Shown piece by piece: positions 10,001-22,000 of a stretch of 22,682 bases of DNA (its first letter is position 1; the number at the start of each line of letters is the position of its first letter). The notes beneath the pieces are model-generated. The model saw only the letters and a list, made by a program, of their open reading frames with translations, was not told the origin of the DNA and searched no databases. The stretch spans positions 56,768 through 79,449 of the forward strand of contig NMRA01000820.1 in NCBI GenBank assembly GCA_002633005.1, given 5' to 3'. The position numbers and the translations under genes are program-made. The DNA is from Phoronis australis (Eukaryota; Phoronida; Phoronidae).

Positions 10001-13000
10001 CTCAAAGAGCGCAGAGCATGTGGCATGGGTCTTGCCACTTCTGATGGGTGTATCAATGTTGGCATTATTGCGGTGTCCACGACAACGGACCGACCAGCTC
10101 CTGGTGAATTCCAGTGTGTCCTCAGCCTGACGGTTTTGCAATGTGGTGAAGTCATTGCTGGGCTCATTGTCATAAGTGCCAAACAGACCAGCTGTCTTGC
10201 CGTAGTACCAACCAGTCATGTTGACAGTGCAGACATCGTGAACATTGTCACATGTGACCGTCACGCCATTGGTGTTGTGTACACGGATGGCATTGCCAAT
10301 GCGCATGATAATGGTGTTTCCAAACTGTACTGGCATGTCAATCTTCTTGCCATTGAGGCGGACCTGTAAGATTGAATTTCATAAAGGATTGTCTCTGAAA
10401 GCTCTATAGAATAAAAATTAAGTGTTTCTTACTTTGCAAACACAATTTTAGACAAAAATTCCAGCAGAGAGAAAGGGAACTGTGTTGAGATTGCATGCAG
10501 CACCGATAACCATTGTTTGGGTGGTTCCTTTTATTTTGGTCATTAATACAGTAAGTGAGCATTCCAAATTACAAGTGATAGTGCTATTAACCAAATTCCT
10601 CGATTGGAAAGATTCATCACCACTAAAGTTGATTTATTCCATTCTGAAGTTTACAATTTCAACTTGACCTAATTAGCACAGCATGTGTCTTAAATTCATG
10701 GTTCAATTTCATGTCACATCACTGAAGAAACCACTTTAGATAACAATCACATTTTTTAGAAGGTTACACACAGCCAAAATGGACCCAATGCACTGGTCAA
10801 ATACCATTAAAAGACACTCACAGTGAAGTCTGGCAGCAGCTGTACTTCCTTGTCATTGGTGAGAATGACCAGGGACTTGCCTTTCTTGGCGTGGTAGTTC
10901 ACCAAGATAGTGAAGTTGCCATCAATGAAGTCATGAGCCAGAATATAGCTGCATGTTCCCTTAAACTCATAGTGTCGGTGATCAAAGGTGGCGATGTGCT
11001 GTCCAGCAATGGTGGCGTGAGCTGTTGATGAAACGACAAAACCACATTAACCGAAGAAGAAATCACGGTGTATAAGGTAACCATTATGAAAAGCTATAGA
11101 ATTTTAAATTCTGGTAAACTAAATCAGCAATTCTAACTTACATGGCTGAAATGGAATTCAGACAACAGCTAGAAAAGCAACTAATGAATTTTGCCGATGT
11201 CAAAAACATCAAATAGGTAAGCAAACAATACAAAAGATCTACCATACATGAACGTGATCATGATTAACTTACCCTTGAATGGTGGAATCCAGTTCATATA
11301 GTCTCTGGTTGGCTTGTACAGGTAGAAGTAGTCCATGATGGTGTTGTAGTCCAGGTACATCGTGTTCACGCTGGGCAGTCTCAGTGTCTTCTGCAGCTTC
11401 TTCAGTTCAATGACTAGCTTTTCATACTTGGGCATGGTGACAAATGACTCCCAGGCAACGGGCAAACCAACTTCCAGTTGGATCTCGCCCTGTTTGGGGT
11501 TCCAGACAGTGAAGCGGGTGTCGTCAAAGCGAAGGTACTCCTTCGCCACGTACCTGGCTGTATCCACAGCATAGTCTTGAGCCTCTTTGAAAAGGCTCAT
11601 ACCGATGTCCTTGGCATGCCTCTCAATCTCGTAGTTCTGATAAGCCCACTTACCCTGAGGGAATAAAACCACCAGAAACATACAGTAACAGTTCATGCCA
11701 CAATGAAAGTTCACTTTGCAAGAAGATTAAGGCAGATGCTTTCATAGAACTGCAACCATTAACCTAAGCCTGCGTGGTTTTAAGTATGATGAAAGCTGTG
11801 AAATTTTGGAAACACTGCCTTTAAGAACTGAATTCAGCCATGGTGGTAAAGGTCATTTTGTAAGAAAAGACATTAGCTTACGTGTTCGACAGCGATGTTG
11901 GCATATTTCTTCAGAGCCTGGATCTCTGACCTCTGCAGGAAGTCCTGGATCTGGCCACTTAGTTTGTCATGGGCACCATAGATGGCGCTAGTGTATTGCT
12001 GGGCCTTTTGGCTGACATAGTCCTGTGCGTCGTTGTAGTAGCCACTGTAGTCAATCTCTGGCATCTCTGGCAGATACTGTGCATAGTCATGGTTCAGGAT
12101 GGCATCGTACTTCTCCAGGATCTGTTCAACCTTAGCCATGACCCTCTGGTAGTAAGCCGTGGAGCGCAGCTTGGTCATCATCTCCTCGTACTTGGCATTG
12201 GCCTTCTCCATCAGCTCGCCAAATTTCTCTGACGCGATGTTGTAGTATTCCATGTACTTGATGACATAGGGCTCAAGAGCAGCAGATGCCTTGAGCATGG
12301 CTTCTTCCATCATCAGAGCAGTCTTCTCCTTCAGCACCTTAAAGTAACAACAGAAACAGGCCATGAAAGCAAACCTGGACAACACTAGATGGAAGGGTGG
12401 CAGCTGTGTTTTGAACAAGTTGGATAAAAAAACATGCTAGGGTTATTAATCTTGAGTAGTCATTAAATCACAACCAGAATTATCTTCAGAACATTCTATG
12501 CACTGCAACAAGTAACATTCCTATTTAAACTGGATAAAATTTCTTATTGTAAAGAGGAATTTAAACACTTGATACAATATCCCAATGCAACCATATTCTG
12601 CTTAGCTGCCATCAGTTCATGGGTGGCATGCACCAAAAATAAAACTACTAAAGGAATAGTTAATCACTGTCCAGCAAACTTACTCCCATGGCTTCGGTGA
12701 CTTGTTCCTTCAGTTCAGTGTACATGGCCTCATACTGGGCGAGCACATTCTCCAACTTGGCTGCCATGTCCTGCTGGTATTTTTGCCAGTTGACTTGCAG
12801 ATCGACGACATACTCTTGAATGCGCTGTTGCATCTGCCCCATGAACTTGTCAAGATCCATTCTGAAAATATAGGAATACAATTTTATGACAAAGTAGACA
12901 CTCACATGCATGACAAATCAAAAGACATTGAAAGTTTCAGAAAATAAATCTAGGAAATATACACATCTAAAAAACATGCACCCAACATACTTAATGTTAT

Positions 13001-16000
13001 TAATACCAGCAATAAAATCAATACAATTGCCATAAAACACAGTACCATAATTACAGAGAGCAATTTACTTACAAGAAAACATGTGTGGCATGCATTGTGC
13101 CTAAGTAACCCATGTAGACATAGTTGAATATGGTGCCAGAGTAGAACTCGTTGCGTCTGATCATGTGGCCCATTTCGCCAGAAAACCGGTTGAAGTCATC
13201 GTCCAGATCCTTCAGCTCACCATCCACATCAATCTGCTTAACGATCTTCTGCATATCTGTCTTTAAAAGGTACCGTGAGCGGCGCCATCTGTCACTAGCT
13301 TCTTCAGCGGCATCAGCAAACATTGTTCCTTCAGGAGAGTACACCTTCTCCTTAATAGCGTAGTAACCATCCTGAAATTAGAATGACAATTTTGGTGACA
13401 ATGATATTGAAAACATAACCAACGAAAAAGAGGACAAGTGTTGGTCAATTAATCAATTAACGTAGGAAAATATGAAAGTTTCTATTATAGGCAAAGATTG
13501 CCAGATCTGTCAATCACTAATACAAGATGTGTTGCATTACCTTGATGTCAAAGAGAGCAGATGGTCTCCAGTGGATACGGGAGTGCATCAAGCGACTGTT
13601 GTTGAGGCGAGCTGTGAACAGACCTTCAGTCACCTTGTTGCTGTTGTGTATGCGGTAGACTTCAGCAGTGACAGCAGAGTCGTTGTTAAACTTGGCATAG
13701 GCATGCAGCTGGTTCACTGGGTTCTCTGTATCAATTATAAAGTGTGAATGCACTTTAGACACACGTTTCATTGTTCACGTTTCATTTATGTGTATAAATA
13801 TATTCAATTGCAAGGTAAGATAGCATCACATACTTCAAAAGAAGCTTTAAAAGTTCCTACTGGATTAAAACGTCATTGAAAATACGAAGCATTTGGACTT
13901 TCTAATCCGCTCCGGGTAGTCACAACTAAATCTTGTCAATCAATTCCAAAAAGTTTAAATCATGGCCTGCAGGTTGAAAGAGCCCAATACTTACCAGGAT
14001 CATAGTTGACCTTTAGGTCAACCAGTCTCTTCTGCTGGTCAATGTCAAAAGACGATGAGACAGTCTTATCGTTGTAGGTGTTTCTCATCTCCATGTGGAT
14101 GTTCTTGTACTTCTTGTTCGACAGATCTCTCATCTTAGCCCAGTTGTACAAGTTGAACTGAGGACACAACATCTGGAATAAAATGTAAACATTTTTACAC
14201 AAGTTCAAAGATCAGTTTCATGATTTTGAAAATTACAAATTAAAACTTTCATGGGAAATGAAAATTCTCAACTCCAAAAAGATAAAATGACTAACCTGGA
14301 GTTCAACTTCATTGCGGAGCTTGTTGATTTCAGTGCGGAGGAGGAATGACTTCCTCTGGCGAGATCTAGACATGGTGTATCCCATTCCAATGCCAGCAGT
14401 CCAGAATCTGTCAGAGCTACCAAGCTGGGTGGTGGCAGAAATGTCGAGAGAAGATGCGGGATGGGTGATCTCCACCAGCATGGTGTAGTTGGTGCCTCTG
14501 AAGCGAACAGCCTCTTTGCGGAGATTGGTAGAGACAGTGAGTTTCTTGCGACGGTCACCAGAGTAATCAATCTCAGTGTTGGAGCTGTAGATGGTGTTTG
14601 CATCACCAATGTTCACCTCATTCTGGATAGTAATGTCAGGTCTCAGGTTGGGATGCTGGATGACCAACTCTTGCTTCATAGTGTTGCCAAAACGTTCGTG
14701 TTTGCCCTTAAGTGTGACTTTTTTGCTTTCATCCTTGTCAGCGTTCCAGAAGAAGCTGGATTCCATTTTGACTCCGCGCCGACTGATGGTAGACTGGATG
14801 GTGTGCTTGACTGATCGCCATGGTGACACCAGCTTATTAGATACTTCCAAATTATAGCGGGTCCTGACCACAGAGAGTTCGTGGGCAACCTTCTTGTCCC
14901 GGGCATCGTCCCAACAGTAAACAATATTGTGCTGGATGAGCTCTGGGGAGACCACAATCTTGTGCTCAACGATTACGGTACGTCGTGAGGTGATCACTTT
15001 CACCATGGTGTCACGCTTGATCTGACCCACTTTACCCTGGTTGTTTGTATCCAGAGTGAGACGAACATTGCTGTCGCGACGTTCGGTGTCCCAGTTGAAG
15101 GCAATCTCACCAGCAACCTTACCACCATCAATGCTTCCGCTGCCTTCAGCCTTCATTGGAAGTGGCTTGCTCATCTCTATGGATCCACGGTGCTCATTTC
15201 TACCATTGCGGTAGTTAGCAGTGACATCGACGTAGTCAATGCCTTTAACACTGGTCCTGACTCTTGTGTTTACTGAGCGCTTCCACATGTGGCTGTGATC
15301 TAGTTTCCAGGACAAGCTCAAATCACGGCGGTGAGTGTTGGTGGCAGTAATGTAGAACTTGACATCCTTGCGACTGAAAAATTCTCCACTGTTCTGGAAG
15401 GTAGTTTCAATGTTCGCACTCTTGCCATGAGCCCAAGTGAAAACACCAGAGGATTGGTACTCTTCACCATTCAAACGGTTCTTGAGGATCACCTGCAGGT
15501 TCTCGAACTTCTCGAACGGAGTGTTCAGGGTAAAGGTTCCCTCAGAAGCAACTCTAGCGTCACGGTTCTTCACAACAGCAGAGGCAGTAATCTTCTTTCC
15601 ACGGGCATACGAAAGCTCAGCATTGGTCTTAAAGGCTGAGAGATCACCATCGTGGGTAACCTCGGCGCTCAACTGTTCGAAATATTTGTATGGGCTTGAG
15701 AACTGGATGTTGGCCAGTAGGCGTGTCTCAGCCAGGCTGAATGTAGTTGAGGCGCTGATGGTGTCCCGTGGAGAGTACTTCACTACAGCACTGGTGGAGA
15801 CTGATCTCCATGAATATCCCTTGTGGACAATGTTGATGGAGATGTCCTCGAAATTCTCGAAGGGAGTTTTCAAAGATGCTGTGGTCGAGATGGTGTTCTT
15901 CATGGCGAAAGTGAGATCAGCCTCAATGGTCTTGTCCTTCGCATAAGTGACATCAACATGGCTAGTGAAATCCTTGGGCTGTCCTCTGTAATTGAAGTTT

Positions 16001-19000
16001 GCAGTGAAGTCTTCCCAATAAGGGCTCGTATGAGCATAGGTAACCTCAATGCTCTCGTCTTCCTGTTTGAAGGTGACATCATTGACAATAGACTGTCCAC
16101 GGTAATAGTTGATGACAGTGTGTTTGCGGAAGTTCTTAGAGATGCCCTCCAAGTTCATGTTGTAGGAGAGCTCTTCAAAGTTCTCATGCGGTGTCTTCAC
16201 AGTTACAATGGTCTTCTTAGTCAGCTCATCGGCCAAGTTGTTCTCCACATCTAACTCATACTTGTATGTGGGGATGTAGACATCAGCATGAGCGACAAAG
16301 TTGAGTGGGTAGCCATTGTAGGTCACCTTGCCGCCCATCTCCTCATAGTCACGGAATGGTGTTTTGATGACAACAGAGGAGTCCAGTTTGTAGTTCTTGC
16401 TGCCATACTGATAGCTGTAACCGACATCAGCTTCGACCTTCTTGCCAGTCTGGTAGGTTACCTCGGCGTGTCCGTCCTTCTTATCGAATTTGTAGGCGGC
16501 ACCCACTTGTTCGTAGTCAGAGTATGGAGTCTTGAGAGTGGCAGTTACGTCTTTCCAGGTAGGATATTCAACCTTGAGATCCAGTTTTTGATTGCGGTTG
16601 TAGACAACATCAGCTTCCAGCTGCCTGTCCTTCACTTTGAAGGATGCCGACTGCCGTCGGAAGTTTTCGAACGGTGAACGCACAGTCACCTCACCGGTTG
16701 TGACTCTCTTGTTGTGTTTGAAGAGCACATCAAAGTCAGCACGATTGCGGGAATACTGCACGTTGCCCTTGGTTCTGAAATTGTTGAGACGGCCATTGTG
16801 ACTGAATCCAGCGACAATCTGTTCTATGCCCTCAAACGGTGTCTTCACAGTCATTGATGCCTTGATGTCCTTTGTCATGTCGAAAGAGACATCACCCCCA
16901 ATCTTAGTTTTGGGAGCATACGTTACCTCCGCCTTGGAATTGAAATTCTTCAGTTCGCCACTGTGACTGAAAGATGCCTCAATGTTTTCAAAGTTTTCAA
17001 AGGGGCTGGTGAACTTCAGGGAACCCTCAACATCGCCTAACTTGCTGAATGTTATTTCAGCATTCACTTTCTCTGGATAAGTCACTTCAGCGGTGGTCTT
17101 AAAGTTGTCCATCTTGCCAGAGTGCTTGAATGAAGCTGTGATGTCTTCAAAGTTTTCAAATGGACTCTTAAACGTTGCATCAATGCTTAAGTCACGGCGA
17201 ATGTCAATAGTGTGCGAGAGTTGGATCTTCTTGCCTCTAGCATAACCAATGTCATATTGGCAAGTGAAGCGTCGGCTCCAGTCTCCATTATGCTTGTATG
17301 TCAGATCAATGTCTTCGAAATATTCGAATGGAGTATTGAGACTGAACGAAGCATCCAGTTTCCTGCTGTCCTTTCCAGAGAAACTGACTACAGTGTCGAT
17401 CTTCTTGTTGCCACCATATACAATGTTGGCAGATGACTGGAAGTCCTTCATCTCACCTTTGTGGCTAAACGACAGGCGCGTCTTCTCCCAATCTTCGAAA
17501 GGGGTTTTGATGGTGGCAGAACCGCTCATTTCATTGTCATTGTTGAAGGTGATGTCAGCAGACAACTTCTGGCCAAGCATGTATTCAGCATCGTAATGGC
17601 AGGTGAAACCACTGAGATCCCCATTGTGGTTGAAGTTAAATTTCGTGGCCTCAAGGTTCTCGAATGGAGTGGTGAGCGAAATGGCACCATTGAAGTCAGT
17701 CATGTCCTTCACAGTCATGTCGCTATTCAGCTTGATCTCCTGACGGCCTGGCCAGTTGAAGTTGGCATTGGTCACCATGCGGTCACGGCGGCTCTTATGC
17801 GTCAGCGAGGTAGAGTACTCGTTGTAATCTTCGTATGGAGTGGTAATGGTTGCCTTTGCTTCAAAATCATCACCAGTAGTGAGGGAAACATCGGAGGTGA
17901 ACTTGCCAAGACGTGGCTGGCTCTCGAACTCCATCTTGTTGGTAAAGGCATAGATGTCACCACTGTGGTCTAAGTTAAAGATGATGGTTTTCACTTCTGG
18001 ACATGGGATCTTGAAATCGAGGTTGACTTCATACTTGCTGTTAAAATTGAGCTCAGAGCTCAGGTCAAATTTCTTACCAGGAGCGTATTGGAATGTGGCA
18101 CCTGATTTAAACATGTTGTCCCCTTTGTCCTCATGACGAGCAGTCAGCATGAAGCGCTCAAATTTCTTGAAAGGTGTTGTGAGGCGCAGATCACCGTTGA
18201 AGCCATCTCCAGTCTTGAGGGAGCCATCGAGAGCGACCTTCTTTTGTGGATGCCAGGCTAAGTCAGCATGGATACTCATTGGCTGAGAAGACGTCTGAAA
18301 GTTGACACTCGAGCTAATGTCTTCAATACCTGGGGCCATCAGCTTGAAGTTGGCTGTCAAGTCCTTGACATTGTTGTTATGGAGATCTGTGATGATAGAG
18401 AGGGTGACGAATTGACTTTCTGCTAAAGTGACATCCAAGTTTGAGTTGATCTGACGAGAGTCTTGCATGTGTGTAAGCTTGGCTGTGACATCTCTCACAA
18501 GCTCGAAAGGAGTCTTGAGGTTTACCTCGCCTTCGATGCTTGGGCGACGTGGGGAGCTCTTGTCGGTACCAGAGACAGTGATTTCAAAGTTGCGAGCATC
18601 GGCCTTGGCCTGGGCATGAGCCTCAAGGGTCTTGCCTTGAAGGTTGTGGTTCCAAACAAATGTGAGTGTGTTCAGCTCATCAAATGGTGTGTTGACAGTC
18701 AGACTAGATTGGATGTTGGACTTTGAAGGATATTCGACATCCAGGTTACCACCAATCTTCTTGTCCTTGGCCCAAGCGAAAGTACCACCAGAGGAGTATG
18801 TGGTGCCTCTCGCTCTGTGCTTGAAATCCAGTGACAAATTCTCAATGTTCTTGATGGTGCTGGTCAGGCCAAACTCACCCTTGACAAATGGTCCAGAGGT
18901 GTACTGCTTAAAATTAAACTCACCGGTACCTGAGATCTTTTCCTGGTTCCACTGGGCAGATACGGTGGACTTGTCACCAGAGTTGAAGTCGAGATCAAAG

Positions 19001-22000
19001 CTGCCAACATGATCAGGGTGATTGAGTCGGAGATTGGCGACGTGCTTGTAAACTGATTTGTCGCTGTTGTCATTGTAACTACCAGTGATTGTCATTTTCT
19101 TGCTAGCATCGCGTCCAGCATCCCAACTCATGGACATCTGACCACGGACAGCTGAGGGAAAGTTGCCGCTGAGGTTCAAGTCACTTTCAATACGCCTTGT
19201 TGGGTGAACTAAGTTCAATTCGCCAGTCACTTCACGGGAGTTCTTATTCATCTTGCCCTCAGCTGAATAGACCTTACCCATCAAATTGGCAGACAGGAGT
19301 ACAGACTTGTGTGTATCCTTATTAACAAGACGAGTCTCGGCAGAGTACGTGTCTCCATGCATATTGAGATTACCCGTAGCAGTGACCAGACGAGGGTTGA
19401 AGGTGTACAAGCCATCAGCAGTGTACTTTTTGTCAGGCATCTGGAGTTCACTGGAGGCAGACCATCCCTCAGGCTGCTTCATCAGTTTGGCTTCGGTGGA
19501 GTAGGTCTTGCCACGGAATTTGGCAGAGCCAGAAGCATCGAAGTTCTTCAAGTCCAGAGTGGTACTGCCACTGACGGAAATCTCATCCTCATTGGGGATC
19601 TGCAGGTTCGTGGAGAAAGTGTGCTTCTTCTCCTCAGGCTGAGAGTAGCTCGTCTCCATACCGTAGTTTTTGCCCTGGTAGCTGACAGACACGTCATGGC
19701 TGAATGCCTTGGCAGCAGTTTGTTCGAACTTCTCGTCGAAGCTGAGCCTGAGCTTGCCAGCCTCCAGGTTTCCGTTGGCTGTGTATTTCTTCAATCGTCG
19801 TGTGCTCTCATCCTTCAAGTTGAAGCTGCTGTCAAGTTTCTTGTTGTTCCAGCGGCCGGTAAGCGTCATCTCATGGTCCAGCAAGCTCTTAATGTTGTAC
19901 GACAGGTCATAGTTAGTGAGTAGATCCTGAAAAAATGAAAGTTACACAGGACTTAATATGCAAGTGACAAATACTTTTTTATTTTTCTTAAAATGTCAAC
20001 CTTTGGGATGTCACAAATACAATTTCGTTTGTTACAGTGTCAGATAAATAGATTTCAAAAACACATTTGTGTGTTTGCAGTTGCACTTGAGAAAATGTCA
20101 TTAAATCATGTTGATGATATCTGTAGATACGGGTTGTCAGATGTTCATTGCTATCTTGCTGAGAAATGTTCATTGCGCACAGGATTGAACATTCGTTTTA
20201 GTCACACCGTAAATCAAGGATACCAACCTTGCCTGGGAATTTCAACTTGCTCTTGGACTCCAGCTTCATTGGCAACTTTGTACCAAAGTCTGTGCTATGT
20301 TTGATAAAGATATTCTTGCTCTTGTCCCTGAAGTCGGCACCATAGTTCAAGTCAATCTCAAAATCGACATGCTTTTTGTTGTAGTTCAACTCCATGGCCA
20401 GCTGATGATTGTAGTCAGTGTAGGCGTCGATGGTCGTCAGGCTATAACAGAGAGAAAAGCCATTAATATGGCAGAAAATGAAAGTGATTCAAACTTATGG
20501 TTCCATGAGCTACCTAGGCACGACAAGAGAACAAAGTTATAGAGACGTAACAATTAGCTTCATGACAGAAACAAGGATACCCAAAAATTATACATCCTTC
20601 ACTGAAGGCACTTTGACTTTCATTACATTAACCTCTCATGACAAAACCAGACAAGTCAGTCATAATAGTTATGGGGTTGCTGGTAGCACTCGGGAATTCT
20701 GGGAAAGAATAAAATGGAAATTTTAATAGACACAACACTAAAAGACGGACCAATTACAACACGAGTAAACATTTATGGATATCTTTTTAATAACTTGCAA
20801 AAATCATCCACACAGAAAGCAAGCCAGTAATATTGTCTTTTCAAGCATATCAAATTGAGGCGCGATGTATGCTACGAATGAATAACTTCAATCGGTCTAC
20901 TTTTGAAGATGACTCACGTGTTGAGAGAGTATGATCCTGTCTTCAGATTCCTAATCTTCTTGCTGAAGACGAAGGTTTGCTTGGGTTTGCCATCACGATT
21001 GTAATCGAGCTGAATGCGAGTGGCCATAGCCTTGTTTGGTTTGAAGTTGAACAGACCAGACACCTTCGAATCAAACAACTGGTTGTTCAGCTCCGCGGAT
21101 CCAATCAACTTTGTATTGCTGGAGCTGATTGATGGCTCAAGATTCACTGTTTGAAAATAAAAAATGTTAAAACCGGAACCTGTAGCATGAATGCTCAAAA
21201 CTAGAATTCACAGAAGCTGTGTATAGTACTCAAATTTCTATGTTGAACCAAGGTGAAGTTCATTCCCGATTCAGTTTCATTAGTATCAAACGATTGGCAA
21301 CTTACAATACAGATATTTAATTTCCACGTCTGCTAATAAATACAAAGCTTACAAGTGAGAGTTCCCACAACACACTACTGCCATGTACTAACTCCCAGTT
21401 CATTATCAATTACAAATGAAACAAGCAACCTGGGTGTCATTGAAATCTTGTATCTGCAGTGCTAACCTTTGAACACAACGGGGCGTTTGAACATCTTGTC
21501 GAGTGTGAGATCGGCAGAGTATTTCTTGTTTCTCTGGTACTGCAGGGAGCCAGACAGTGTGATTGGCTCACGTTCGGGAATGCGCACCTCAACGTTGGGC
21601 GTGAATGTGGTCAGCTTGCTCTTCTGATCCGTCTGCAGCTGGGCTGAAATGTAGTACTCTTTTGCCTCATCAACCGTCATGGTGAGAGTGGCACGCTTCA
21701 GGTCGTCGCGGGTTGTGTAGGCACCTGCACAAAAGAAAAATGGTAACGTAATCTAACAGAAGTGCACATTCACAGTAAACACATGAGAAGACCAACAACA
21801 GCTTATTCAGATGTCTAAATGCATCAACTTAGTACAAGCAGCTTGACAACAACAAAGAAAAGAAAACAAAAAAATTAATTCAAGTATCTCTCCCCTATAC
21901 TCTTAAATACCAGCAAAACTAATTGCTCACAAAGAAGTAGAACTTGGCATGAGAAGGGTAAAAAACATAGAGCATGTTCTATCGCTCACACACCCACCGT

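Noticed and set aside
14330-14372. SRSRQRKS basic cluster as a furin cleavage site
   Set aside because: It does not fit R-x-K/R-R with Arg at the cut position, and apolipophorin processing is known near the N-terminal third, not here.
15437-15946. Long plus-strand open frames over the giant exon (also 17461-17973, 19309-19923 and others)
   Set aside because: They are antisense shadows of the strongly coding minus strand, with no independent signals.
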